Assembly: GCA_035353615.1 (NCBI GenBank)
Contig: DAOPZY010000016.1
Span: 1-64,000, forward strand
Direction of reading: 5' to 3'
DNA length: 64,000 nucleotides
Origin: CAXXOK01 sp035353615
Lineage (GTDB): Bacteria; Bacillota; Clostridia; Christensenellales; Aristaeellaceae
Positions 41,872 through 50,083 of this stretch are shown piece after piece. Numbering within the stretch: position 1 is the first letter of the stretch; the number at the start of each line of letters is the position of its first letter. Position numbers and translations under genes: made by a program. The notes below the pieces were generated by a model. It was given only the letters and a program-made list of their open reading frames with translations, searched no databases and was not told the DNA's origin.

Positions 41872-42954
41872 CTAGCGCAGGGAAACTTCCGGCTGTACCG
41901 CGCCCTGCCCCTGAAGAAAGGGAGCGAGCGTGAACGCCGATGTTGCCTGCATTTTATCAATCACCCGCGCCGCATCCGCCCCGGACAGCAAAACGGGTTG
42001 ATAATCGTTGCCCCTGCTTTTTCCGCTCACGCGGATGGGCCAAAGCGTGACTGTAACGCTTTCAAGCGCCCCGTTTGAAAAATGAAAGGTCGCGCGCAGC
42101 GTCGCCGCGTCATAATCCTTGGGATCGGCGTTGCCGCCAAATACGCAATTGCCCAGGCTGTACGCAACCATTGTGTTTCCGATCACTTCCAGCCCCTGCG
42201 CCACATGCGGATGGTGCCCTACGATCAGCGCAACGCCGTTTGCCGCCAGAAACCTCGCCGTGGACCTCTGCGCCGGGCTGATGGCGCGGGCGTATTCCAC
42301 CCCCATGTGCATGACATGCACAATGGCCGTGCAGCCAAGGGCGCGCAGCGCTTCGGCCTGCCGCTCAAACTTGGCCTGATCCAGCCCCATGACGCTGGCG
42401 GTGATGCCAATGCGCACGCCGTTCTTTTCCACAAGGAGCACTGTGTTTTCATCGCAGTAGGCGATGTTTGCGGCGTTCAGCGCCGCCACGGTATCCGCCT
42501 TGCCCGCGTCGCCGTAATCCATCGCGTGGTTGTTGGCCAGAGTGACCGCCTCCACGCTTCCCTGAACGAGGATTTGCGTATAGTCCGTCGAACCCTTGAA
42601 GTTGAAGCTTTTCGGAACCCGATCCAGCTTGCGGTCGCTCAGCACCCCTTCGAGGTTTACAAGGGTAAGGTCGTCCTTCGCAAACAAGCTTTGCAGGTTC
42701 GCAAAAGGAAACGCGGCCCCCTCAGCCTTGATGGCGCGCGCAAAGCGCTTGGCCCCGGCCGCGTCGCCGCCCAAGGTGCAGTCGCCCGCAAAAGTAAGCG
42801 TTACGTCGGTTTCGCCTTCCGCAACCGCCATGGAGGTTTCGGCCAGCGCTTCGGGAGGGTGATCGCCGGCAAAGGAATAAACCCGGGCTTCCGCCACGGC
42901 AGAACCGCCGAACCACAGAACTGCCGCCGCCAATGCCGCCAGCGCGCGTTTCAT
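41872..42954 (-). CDS. Secreted CapA-family metallophosphatase-fold protein
   Basis: 360 residues of the CapA/PgsA family, best known from poly-gamma-glutamate synthesis but widespread outside it. Signal peptide 1-21 (ALAALAAAVLWFGGSAVAEA). Landmarks: LTFAGDCTLGGD, LVNLEGVLSDRK, SFNFKGSTDYTQIL, TLANNHAMDYGDAG, IVHVMHMGVEYARAIS, and LIVGHHPHVAQGLEVIG with SLGNCVFGG. No pgsB/pgsC homologues are nearby. ATG 42954 follows GAGGGGG; a longer frame upstream lacks family similarity. It has its own promoter and is followed by the LUD gene. Confidence 0.92.
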   Translation of the reverse strand: MKRALAALAAAVLWFGGSAVAEARVYSFAGDHPPEALAETSMAVAEGETDVTLTFAGDCTLGGDAAGAKRFARAIKAEGAAFPFANLQSLFAKDDLTLVNLEGVLSDRKLDRVPKSFNFKGSTDYTQILVQGSVEAVTLANNHAMDYGDAGKADTVAALNAANIAYCDENTVLLVEKNGVRIGITASVMGLDQAKFERQAEALRALGCTAIVHVMHMGVEYARAISPAQRSTARFLAANGVALIVGHHPHVAQGLEVIGNTMVAYSLGNCVFGGNADPKDYDAATLRATFHFSNGALESVTVTLWPIRVSGKSRGNDYQPVLLSGADAARVIDKMQATSAFTLAPFLQGQGAVQPEVSLR

Positions 42955-42980
42955 GGCTTCGCCCCCTCGCGTACAGCCAC

Positions 42981-43009
42981 AGTATAGCACAGACGCCGCC
43001 CGCAGTAAA
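42981..43009 (-). promoter_or_regulatory. Promoter of the capA-like-LUD operon
   Basis: Minus-strand TTTACT (43009-43004), 17-bp spacer, TATACT (42986-42981). Confidence 0.75.
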
Positions 43010-43095
43010 GGTAAACGTTGATTTGGAAAGGGTTTAGGCCCCATGCGTGCAAGGGTTCGGCGGTTTCCGAACCGACGGGCCTTTGGCGAGCAGCA

Positions 43096-43126
43096 AAACA
43101 AAAAAGCAAAGGAACGCATCCTTTGC
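43096..43126 (-). terminator. Terminator of the radC-sanA-rsmG operon
   Basis: Perfect 8-bp stem GCAAAGGA/TCCTTTGC with a 5-nt loop, followed on the minus strand by TTTTTTGTTTTG. It is 415 bp beyond the rsmG stop; two repeat copies lie in between. Confidence 0.85.
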
Positions 43127-43164
43127 TCAAGAATAACCCAAGCCTACGCCGCAGGAAAGGAGAT

Positions 43165-43262
43165 TCGCGCATGAAACCCCAGCGGGGTTCAGGGTGGAAC
43201 CTCAAGTCCGGTGCCGCGGCATCCAAATCCAAAGAAGCGAATAGCCCGAAAGGCTCAGACCC
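43165..43262 (+). repeat. Decayed fragment of the dispersed repeat body, copy J
   Basis: AAACCCCAGCGGGGTTCAGG, GTGGAACCTCAAG, and GAAGCGAATAGCCCGAAAGG followed by CTCAGAC parallel the GGGGTGGAACCCCAAG and GCGAACAGCCCGCAGGG blocks of copy D. Plus orientation, no preceding plus-strand gene. Confidence 0.45.
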
Positions 43263-43285
43263 TAAATAAACAAACTGGCGTTCAT

Positions 43286-43440
43286 AAGCCTCGCCGCGTT
43301 TTGCCTTCGGTACTCGTGATGCCCCGATCTCGGCATCGTTGCGATGCGTAACCTACGGCGGGCAGGTGGCTTTGCCCCTGCGCCCCACCGGGGCTTTGCA
43401 ATTGGCCCCTCTTTACTGCGGCGAATGTTTTTCAGCAATC
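43286..43440 (-). repeat. Dispersed 3'-end hairpin repeat, copy I (second subfamily)
   Basis: On the minus strand GATTGCTGAAAAACATTCG and CCGCAG open the element about 100 nt after the rsmG stop. AAAGCCCCGGTGGGG, CAGGGGCAAAGCC, CCTGCCCGCCGTAGG, and CACGAGTACCGAAGGCAAAA follow, aligning with copies B and C. Confidence 0.75.
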
Positions 43441-43540
43441 TAAACCCAACGGGCAATGCGGCGTGCGGCTAATCGTTTGCGCCGCTCATTGCAGCCCGGG
43501 GCGAGTTTCCCTGCCTGTTTTCCACGGCATGAACCTGTAC

Positions 43541-44275
43541 TTACCCCAACGGCATTTTGGCGGGCGTGCCCGCTTTACGGGGAAATTCGGCGGGCGTGCC
43601 CGCTTTTTTGTTGCAAACCAGCACACAGTGCTGCCAATCCGGCTGCCCGGGCAACACGGCAGGCACGGACCGTACCGCGCTCCCGCCCAGCAGGCAGGCG
43701 GCGCGGCTGGCAGCGCCAATCTCCTCCTCGGCGGATGGGCCTTTGTAGCACAGCGCCCGGCCCCCCACGCGCACAAACGGAAGCAGCAGCTCCATCAGCA
43801 CCGGCGCAGCCGCCACGGCGCGCGCCGCCGCCACATCAAAGCGTTCGCGACAAGCTGGATTTCGCGCGCCGTCCTCCGCGCGGGCATGCAACGTTTGAAC
43901 GTTGGTTAGCCCCAGTTCCGCAATCACGGCATCCAAAAAAGCAACGCGCTTCCCCAGCGAATCCAGCAACAGCACGCTCAGGTCCGGCCTGGCGATGGCC
44001 AAAGGCAACCCGGGAAAGCCCGCGCCGGTGCCCACGTCGATCACGCGCGCGTCTTTTGGAAAAAGCCCCTCCGTGGCAAGCGGCGCGAGCGAGTCCATAA
44101 AGTGCCTGTCCAGCGTCGCTTCCAGGCTCGCGTCGCCTGTCAGGTTGATCTTTTCATTCCATTCCAGCAAAAGGCTTTGGTAACGCGCCAGCCGTTCGGC
44201 CGCGCGGCTGTCGCAGGCAAAAGGAAACCTGCGGAGCCGTTCCTCAAAAACCTGAACCGTATCCATCTGCGTCAC
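43541..44275 (-). CDS. rsmG: 16S rRNA (guanine527-N7)-methyltransferase RsmG
   Basis: Methylates G527 of 16S rRNA using AdoMet. About 244 residues. Blocks: LARYQSLLLEWNEKINLTGD, ARVIDVGTGAGFPGLPLAIA (AdoMet site), LTNVQTLHARAED, FDVAAARAVAAAPVLMELLLP and the typical end KKAGTPAEFPRKAGTPAKMP. The GTG at 44275 overlaps the upstream stop codon by 4 nt (GTGA); an ATG at 44266 is an equally plausible start, and neither has a strong Shine-Dalgarno. mnmG/mnmE, frequent neighbours, are absent. Last gene of radC-sanA-rsmG. Confidence 0.95.
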   Translation of the reverse strand: MTQMDTVQVFEERLRRFPFACDSRAAERLARYQSLLLEWNEKINLTGDASLEATLDRHFMDSLAPLATEGLFPKDARVIDVGTGAGFPGLPLAIARPDLSVLLLDSLGKRVAFLDAVIAELGLTNVQTLHARAEDGARNPACRERFDVAAARAVAAAPVLMELLLPFVRVGGRALCYKGPSAEEEIGAASRAACLLGGSAVRSVPAVLPGQPDWQHCVLVCNKKAGTPAEFPRKAGTPAKMPLG

Positions 44276-44919
44276 AGGCTCAACCCCACATATTTCACAA
44301 GCCAATATTTAACCCACGCCAGCGCTTCACGCCCATGGTTCTGAAACCAGAATTCCAATTCCGGCCGACACAGGCTGCCCGCGCCCTGCGGATCGGTAAA
44401 GCCCGCGTCCGTCGCAATTTCCATGGCTCGGGGCAAATGATAATCGCTGGTAACCACCAGCGGTCTGGACAGGCCCAGCCCGTCCAGAATGGCCTTGGCA
44501 TTTTGCATGTTCTGGCGCGTGTCGGTGCTTGCGTCATCCACATAAATCCGGGTTTCCGCCACGCCATCCGCCACCAGCAAATCCCGCATCACATCGCCTT
44601 CCGGCCTTGGCTCCTGCCCCGCCTGCGCGCCGCAAACCACCACCGCGCAGGGCGAAGCGCGGTACATTTCAAGCGCTTTATCCAGCCGCCAGCGCAGCTG
44701 CACGGAAGGTTCCCCGTCCGGCTTCACCTGCGCGCCCAGAACGATGATCGCGTCATATCCCTGCGGTTTGGGCACATTCGCCTCCCGGTAGCACACATAG
44801 CCGATCAGCGCGCCGTAAACCCCCACGCCAAGGGCTGCCAGCACCGCGATCACGCGGAGCACCCGGCCCGCGAAGAAATGTTTTTTGGTTTTTGTCGGTT
44901 GGTTTTCATCTTTTTTCAT
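44272..44919 (-). CDS. SanA/YdcF-like DUF218 membrane protein
   Basis: 215 residues with one membrane segment (about 18-42) and an extracytoplasmic DUF218 domain. Blocks: YDAIIVLGAQVKPDGEPSVQLRWRLDKAL (in parts), VVVCGAQAGQEPRPEGDVM, STDTRQNMQNAKAIL and VVTSDYHLPRAMEIA. E. coli SanA affects vancomycin sensitivity and envelope barrier; the biochemical role is not settled. GGAGG precedes the ATG. It overlaps radC by 4 nt upstream and rsmG by 4 nt downstream. Confidence 0.92.
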   Translation of the reverse strand: MKKDENQPTKTKKHFFAGRVLRVIAVLAALGVGVYGALIGYVCYREANVPKPQGYDAIIVLGAQVKPDGEPSVQLRWRLDKALEMYRASPCAVVVCGAQAGQEPRPEGDVMRDLLVADGVAETRIYVDDASTDTRQNMQNAKAILDGLGLSRPLVVTSDYHLPRAMEIATDAGFTDPQGAGSLCRPELEFWFQNHGREALAWVKYWLVKYVGLSL

Positions 44920-45695
44920 GCGTCCTCCGTTGCAGACAGGTGATCGATTTTCAACCGATGCGCAAGGCGCATCTCCCCGTCGGAATTGGCAACATGGGCA
45001 ATCACGCCGGTCTGCGTCACCTGCTGTTCGATAAATCCGTTGCGCACCATGCTCAGCGCGTCCTGCTCCGCCACGATGATGTGGTCAATCAGCGTCACCT
45101 CCACCTCGGCCAGCAGCCGGGAAAGCGTCGCCGTCGCGTCCAGATCCGCCTGCGAAGGCGAAATGGTGCCGCCCGGGTGGTTGTGGCAGAATATCACGCC
45201 GTGCGCGTTGTGCGTCAGCACCGCGTCCATCACCACGCGCGGGTAGGCGGGCACATCGCTGAGCGAGCCTTTGGCAATCAGCACATCGCCGATGGTTTCC
45301 ATCTGCCCGTTCAGGCATAGGGCGTAAAACATCTCGCGCTTTTCCCCGTCCAGCAGGCGGATGCAGTAATCCACCGCCGCCCTGCGCGTGCCCAGTTTGA
45401 TTCTGCTGGCGCTACGGCCGGCTTCGGCGTGGCGGGCCGCCGGTAAAAACAGCGACAGGTAAGTCGCCGCGTATTCGCCGATGCCTTCCACCTGGGTCAG
45501 CTGCTTCTGAGTGGCGTTTAACACTCCATACAACGAGCCGAAGCGGTCAATCAGTGCATGGGCGATAGGGTTAACGTTTTTCTGCGGGATTGCGTAAAAC
45601 AGCAGCAGTTCCAAAACCTCGTGCTGCGCAAAGCCGTCAAGCCCTTGCTTTACGTAGCGTTCGCGCATGCGTTGCCGGTGTCCGCTGTGTTCCAT
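44916..45695 (-). CDS. radC: RadC family protein (UPF0758, JAB domain)
   Basis: 259 residues. N-terminal helix-hairpin-helix region (residues about 35-80, LYGVLNATQKQLTQVEGIGEYAA) and a C-terminal JAB/MPN domain with the metal motif FCHNHPGGTISPSQAD. Once thought a repair factor, now of unknown function; related proteins are metallo-hydrolases. GGGAGGG precedes the ATG. First gene of the radC-sanA-rsmG operon, divergent from cdaA. Confidence 0.95.
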   Translation of the reverse strand: MEHSGHRQRMRERYVKQGLDGFAQHEVLELLLFYAIPQKNVNPIAHALIDRFGSLYGVLNATQKQLTQVEGIGEYAATYLSLFLPAARHAEAGRSASRIKLGTRRAAVDYCIRLLDGEKREMFYALCLNGQMETIGDVLIAKGSLSDVPAYPRVVMDAVLTHNAHGVIFCHNHPGGTISPSQADLDATATLSRLLAEVEVTLIDHIIVAEQDALSMVRNGFIEQQVTQTGVIAHVANSDGEMRLAHRLKIDHLSATEDA

Positions 45696-45735
45696 GGGCC
45701 ATCCCTCCCGGGCGGTCGCTCGCCGCCTGTACCCG

Positions 45736-45763
45736 ATTATACCATGTTCCCCACCGCTTGCAA
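45736..45763 (-). promoter_or_regulatory. Promoter of radC-sanA-rsmG
   Basis: Minus-strand TTGCAA (45763-45758), 16-bp spacer, TATAAT (45741-45736). Confidence 0.72.
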
Positions 45764-45830
45764 ATACATGCGACCGGGAAACGCCGCGCGCCGCTTCAAG
45801 GCCCGGGCGGTAAATTTCCCAGCCGGGGGT

Positions 45831-45858
45831 TTATCTATCCCGGCGATTGTAGTATAAT
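45831..45858 (+). promoter_or_regulatory. Probable promoter of the cdaA operon
   Basis: TATAAT (45853-45858) with a weak -35 (TTATCT, 45831-45836) at 16 bp, 46 bp before the start codon. Confidence 0.55.
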
Positions 45859-45903
45859 CGAATGTGGAGCAATCGTTTCAAATGAAAGTGGGGCTTAGAA
45901 CGC

Positions 45904-46761
45904 ATGCAGACGTTATGGGTACAGATCAAAAACGTGCTTTGGAATGTGTTCAACCGCCCCAGCGCCAACGATATTGTCGATATCCTGATTGTCGCTTTCA
46001 TCCTGTACGAATTGCTCATGCTCACCCGGGAAACACGGGCCAGCGCGGTGCTCAAGGGGTTGGTTACGCTGGTGCTGGCCAGTTGGGTCAGCGATTTGCT
46101 GGGGCTTACGGCGCTCAACTGGATTTTGCAAAACATTGTCAACAATGGCGCGGTGGTGTTGGTGATTCTATTTCAGCCCGAACTGCGCAAGGCGCTGGAG
46201 CAGATTGGCCGCGGTTCCATCCGCGACAGCACGCGGCTGACCGATCCCGGCGAAAACGAGCATGTGGTGCGGGAAATTACCAACTGCCTGCTGTCCTTAA
46301 GCCGGCGCAGGGTGGGCGCGCTGATCGTTTTTGAACAGCGCATCGGCCTCAAGGACGTGATCGAAACCGGCACCCGGCTGGACAGTCACATCAGCAGCGC
46401 CCTGCTGGAAAATATTTTTGAGCCAAACACGCCCCTGCACGACGGGGCCGTTGTGGTTCGCGGCAACAGGATCATGGCGGCCGCCTGCTTCCTGACCCTC
46501 AGCGAGGGCAAGAGCATCAGCCGCGAGCTTGGCACCCGCCACCGGGCCGCGCTGGGCATCACCGAAACCACCGACGCGATCACCCTGATTGTGAGCGAGG
46601 AAACCGGCATCATCTCCATGGCGCGGGAAGGCCGCCTGACCCGCCATCTGGACCGCGTAACGCTGGAACAGGTGTTGCTTTCCATGTACCATCAACGGGA
46701 AAACGGCCTATGGTCCGTTTTGCTGGAAAAAACCAAAAGGCGCAAAGGAGGGGCGGCATGA
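45904..46761 (+). CDS. cdaA: Diadenylate cyclase CdaA
   Basis: Makes the second messenger c-di-AMP from two ATP. 285 residues: three membrane segments in the first about 100 residues and a DAC domain after that. Catalytic motifs are LHDGAVVVRGNRI (DGA) and ELGTRHRAALGITE (RHR). FEPNTPLHDGA and VSEETGIISMA are further family marks. The Shine-Dalgarno is weak. The stop overlaps the cdaR start by 4 nt. glmM, usually third in this operon, is absent here and replaced by unrelated genes. Confidence 0.97.
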   Translation: MQTLWVQIKNVLWNVFNRPSANDIVDILIVAFILYELLMLTRETRASAVLKGLVTLVLASWVSDLLGLTALNWILQNIVNNGAVVLVILFQPELRKALEQIGRGSIRDSTRLTDPGENEHVVREITNCLLSLSRRRVGALIVFEQRIGLKDVIETGTRLDSHISSALLENIFEPNTPLHDGAVVVRGNRIMAAACFLTLSEGKSISRELGTRHRAALGITETTDAITLIVSEETGIISMAREGRLTRHLDRVTLEQVLLSMYHQRENGLWSVLLEKTKRRKGGAA

Positions 46762-48116
46762 ACAGGGAACCGGAACACATGGAGCCTAAGCCCGTCCAAA
46801 CGGAGCGTCCCGTGCTCAAAGAGCTGAAGCAGCTGTTTAAAAAGCTCTGGCGTATGCTTTACCATAACCTGCCGTGGAAACTGCTGGCGCTGGTGATCGC
46901 TATTTGCCTTTGGGCCGGGCTAATTACCCAGGACCCGACCCTTACGCGGGAACGGGTTTTCAACGACGTGCCCGTGACCGTCACCGGCGCCGATACCCTG
47001 CGGCGCAACGGGATGATCGTTCTGAGCACCGCGGACGAGGCTGCCTCTATGGTGCGCCTGCGCGTGGAAGTGCCGCAGCGCGAGTACAACAGCACCACCA
47101 CCGCCAACTACAACCCCCGGATCGACCTTTCCAAGGTGACGGAAACGGGTTTACAGGCGCTGAAAATTTCCACTACCTCCACCACCACCTACGGCACCGT
47201 AACCGAGGTGTATCCGGACAGCATTAACGTAACGGTGGATAATTACGTGACCAGCTACCGCCTGCCCGTTACCGTGCGGCAGGTTGGCGAATACCCCACC
47301 GGTTTTTACGGCACCACCCCGACGCTTGACCCCTCGGTTGTTTCCGTGAGCGGCCCGGAAAGCATTGTGACGCAAATTTCCCGCGTTGTGGTTGATTTTG
47401 ACGCTTCCCGCCTGCCGGCGCAAGCCGGTCTGGTGCGTTCCGCCTTGACCATCAGCTATGAGGATACCAACGGCAACCCGGTGGATAGCGACCTGATTGA
47501 GGCCAGCAGCGCGGGTGTGCTGTTGCGCTCCATTGTGGTGGAGCAGCAGCTCTACCCCACCAAGACGCTTTCGCTCAACACGCTGGCGCTCACCACCGGC
47601 ACCCCGGCGGTGGGGTACGAGGTAAAATCCGTGACCCCGACCCCGAACGTGCTGATTGCCGCCGGCGATGAAACCGCGCTGAATGCGCTGGATTCGCTGT
47701 TTTTGGAGCACGCCGTGGACGTGACCGACCGCAACGCGTCCTTTACAGCGGAAGTTAAGGTGCGTAAGCCATCCGAGCTGGTGTACCTGAGCGCGGACAG
47801 CGTGATGCTGATGGTGGATATCGGCCCCAGCCTTTCGGCCAAGGATTTTTCGGACGTGTCTCTTTCGCTGGAAGGCACGGATACGGGTTTGAACGCCACC
47901 TGCGAAACCAAGTCCGTTACTGTTACGGTCACCGGGCCGAAGCTGACGTTCGATTCCCTGAAAGCCTCCGCGCTCAAGGCCTATGTTTCCACCGCGGGGC
48001 TTGCGCCCGGCACCTATGCGCTGCCAGTGCAGCTTACCATTCGCAATGTGGACGAATCCGCCTTTACCTACGCGATTACGCCGCAGAATGTTTCCGTTAC
48101 CATTGCGGCCAACTGA
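46758..48116 (+). CDS. cdaR: CdaA regulator CdaR (YbbR-domain membrane protein)
   Basis: Extracytoplasmic partner that tunes CdaA activity. 452 residues: a cytoplasmic N-terminal stretch, one membrane segment (about 42-62, NLPWKLLALVIAICLWAGL) and four YbbR repeats. Repeat marks include VPVTVTGADTLRRNGM, LPVTVRQVGEYPTGFY, PSVVSVSGPESIV, VSGPE-like VTVTGPKLTFDSL and LTIRNVDESAFTYAI. GGAGGGG precedes ATG 46758, which overlaps the cdaA stop (ATGA). Confidence 0.95.
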   Translation: MNREPEHMEPKPVQTERPVLKELKQLFKKLWRMLYHNLPWKLLALVIAICLWAGLITQDPTLTRERVFNDVPVTVTGADTLRRNGMIVLSTADEAASMVRLRVEVPQREYNSTTTANYNPRIDLSKVTETGLQALKISTTSTTTYGTVTEVYPDSINVTVDNYVTSYRLPVTVRQVGEYPTGFYGTTPTLDPSVVSVSGPESIVTQISRVVVDFDASRLPAQAGLVRSALTISYEDTNGNPVDSDLIEASSAGVLLRSIVVEQQLYPTKTLSLNTLALTTGTPAVGYEVKSVTPTPNVLIAAGDETALNALDSLFLEHAVDVTDRNASFTAEVKVRKPSELVYLSADSVMLMVDIGPSLSAKDFSDVSLSLEGTDTGLNATCETKSVTVTVTGPKLTFDSLKASALKAYVSTAGLAPGTYALPVQLTIRNVDESAFTYAITPQNVSVTIAAN

Positions 48117-48140
48117 TCGCCCGACGGAAGGAGTCGATTC

Positions 48141-49382
48141 ATGAACGGTTTTGCCAACGCGATTCTCTCGCTCCTGTTGGGTTGGCTCCGCTCGCTGTTT
48201 AACGCCGTATGGGCGCTTTTTAGCAGCGATCACAGCGGCACGCTGGTCAACCTGTTGCGCGGTCACTGGAAACTGATTTTTCTGGTGATGTGCGTGGGCG
48301 GCTTTGTGGTGGATCGCGTCATCTATTTTATCCGCTGGCGTCCCGATTATGTGTGGCGCTCGCGGCACAGACGGCGCGCATACGACAGTGACGATGATTA
48401 CGCGCAGCCGGACTATCAACCTGCCCAAAACCGCGCTTCCGCTTACGCCCCGCCTTATTCGCGGGAGACGGACTCCAGCCTGCAACCCTACGCGGAGGAC
48501 GCTTACGCGGATATGCCGGAGTATGACGAGCCTCAGCCGCAGGATTTTTACGCGCAAACCAACCGTTATCAGGCGCCGCTCAGGCAGCCCCAGTTCGCGC
48601 CCGCCGCGGCCATGGCGAACCAAACCCCTCCCGCATATGCGCCCGCATGGCCTTCACCCCAGTCGGTCGCGCCCGCGCCTGTTCAGGGAACGCCCCGCAG
48701 AAGCGCCGCCTACGCAAACGGAGCCTTCCGTTCGGATGCGCCCGCCGGTTTTACCCCGGACGCGAGCTTTGCGCCAACCGCTTCCTATCAGGCTTTGCCT
48801 GGCCGTTTGCCGTTGGAGCCGGAGCCGTTTGCCGACGACCCCCGTTTCGATGACGATCCGGCCTATTGGAACGCGCCGCAGGCTCCTTTGGGCGCTTTTT
48901 CCCCAAGCTCAGGCGAGCAGAACATTGCCGCAGGCATCACACCCGAGTTTGGCGCGCCTCAGGCTGAACCCGCCCAATACCTTCAGGATGTGCAAGCCGG
49001 CTTCGCGCCGCAGCCCGCCCCCGAGCAACTGTACGCCCAGCATTCCGACGTGGCGGAGCCGGTGCATCCGGGGCTGGATATTGAAACCTTCCATCAAAAC
49101 ATCGGCCTGACCGACACGAATGCGCTGGAACGTGTCAGCCGACGCGACGCGGCGGAAGATTATCCCGATTTTGTGCCCTTCACGGTAGCCGCCCAGCCGG
49201 ATACAGCCGAGGCAAAAGCGCGCGGTTTAGGTGCGCTGGCAAAACGGGCCAGAAGCTTCGTAAGCGGGGAGGATGAACGCAACCCGCTGTCCATCCGCGA
49301 TTTGCAACCGACCGTTGATATGAAAAACGCCTTTCACGCGCCGGTTTATCCAAAAAAGAAAACGGAAAGCGAGGAGGAGTAA
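48141..49382 (+). CDS. Unrecognised membrane protein with long disordered domain, in the cdaA operon
   Basis: I do not recognise a family. 413 residues. Residues 1-27 are hydrophobic/amphipathic (ANAILSLLLGWLRSLFNAVW), residues about 44-64 form a clear membrane segment (LIFLVMCVGGFVVDRVIYFI), then a basic patch WRPDYVWRSRHRRR. About residues 80-345 are low-complexity, rich in Ala, Pro, Gln, Tyr and Asp, and surely disordered. The end (about 350-413) looks more ordered, with DYPDFVPFTVA, RGLGALAKRARSFVSGEDERN and PLSIRDLQPTVDMKNAFH. GGAAGGAG precedes the ATG, 24 nt after cdaR. The stop overlaps the next start (TAATG). A scaffold or regulator linked to c-di-AMP or the cell wall is a guess from position only. 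Confidence 0.75.
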   Translation: MNGFANAILSLLLGWLRSLFNAVWALFSSDHSGTLVNLLRGHWKLIFLVMCVGGFVVDRVIYFIRWRPDYVWRSRHRRRAYDSDDDYAQPDYQPAQNRASAYAPPYSRETDSSLQPYAEDAYADMPEYDEPQPQDFYAQTNRYQAPLRQPQFAPAAAMANQTPPAYAPAWPSPQSVAPAPVQGTPRRSAAYANGAFRSDAPAGFTPDASFAPTASYQALPGRLPLEPEPFADDPRFDDDPAYWNAPQAPLGAFSPSSGEQNIAAGITPEFGAPQAEPAQYLQDVQAGFAPQPAPEQLYAQHSDVAEPVHPGLDIETFHQNIGLTDTNALERVSRRDAAEDYPDFVPFTVAAQPDTAEAKARGLGALAKRARSFVSGEDERNPLSIRDLQPTVDMKNAFHAPVYPKKKTESEEE

Positions 49383-50083
49383 TGCTCGCCCTCAACGATA
49401 TGTTTTATGTGATCGTCGGCAACTACGGCAGCGGCAAAACCGAGCTGGCCCTCGCGCTGGCGCGCCATCTGAAAAACCGCTCGCAAGGGCGGGTCGCGCT
49501 GGTGGATCTGGATATTGTGAACCCGTACTTTCGCAGTGCGGAGCGTGCCGATTTGCTCCGGCAGGAGGGCATCGAGGTCAAAATGCCCTCCTTTGCCATG
49601 TCCACGGTGGATATCCCCGCCCTGCCCGCTGAAATTCAGGCTGTGTTTGAACCGGGACGGTACGATCATGTGGTGATCGACGTTGGCGGGGACGATACGG
49701 GCGCTACGGCGCTTGGTCGCTACGCGCCCTTCATCCAACCCATACGGGACCGGATGCGCGTGCTCTATGTGGTAAACGCGTTTCGCCCCCTGTCCGGCAC
49801 GGTGGAGGATATCTGCGAGCTGTCCAGCCTGATTCAGGCGCGCGCTCGGCTCACGCCGGACCTGCTTGTAAACAACGCAAACCTTCAGCGGCAAACCACG
49901 GCGGATGATCTGATCGGCGCGCAGGCGTTGCTGCAACAGGTCAGCGAGCGCATTGGCGTGCCCATCGGCATGGTAGCCGGGTATGCCCGCCTACGGGATG
50001 CCCTGCCGGCGGAAATGCGGGAAATTTTCTTTCCCATGGAACCGCTGATGCTCCCCGAGTGGCTGGAGGATGATCTGGCATGA
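49382..50083 (+). CDS. P-loop NTPase of the MinD/CobQ-like superfamily
   Basis: 233 residues. Walker A variant FYVIVGNYGSGKTELALALA, a switch-like block VALVDLDIVNPYFRSAER, and VVIDVGGDDTGATALGRY as Walker B region. No deviant-Walker signature Lys (KGGxGKT), so it is not a true MinD/ParA. Function unknown. It follows the disordered membrane protein with a TAATG overlap and overlaps the methyltransferase by 4 nt, so the three are coupled. It could energise or regulate its membrane neighbour; this is inference from position. Confidence 0.82.
   Translation: MLALNDMFYVIVGNYGSGKTELALALARHLKNRSQGRVALVDLDIVNPYFRSAERADLLRQEGIEVKMPSFAMSTVDIPALPAEIQAVFEPGRYDHVVIDVGGDDTGATALGRYAPFIQPIRDRMRVLYVVNAFRPLSGTVEDICELSSLIQARARLTPDLLVNNANLQRQTTADDLIGAQALLQQVSERIGVPIGMVAGYARLRDALPAEMREIFFPMEPLMLPEWLEDDLA

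Noticed and set aside
43550..43620. Direct repeat GGCGGGCGTGCCCGCTT at the end of rsmG as an insertion
   Set aside because: It encodes the normal RsmG C-terminal pattern KKxGTPxxFPRKxGTPxKxPL, so it reflects the protein, not an inserted element.
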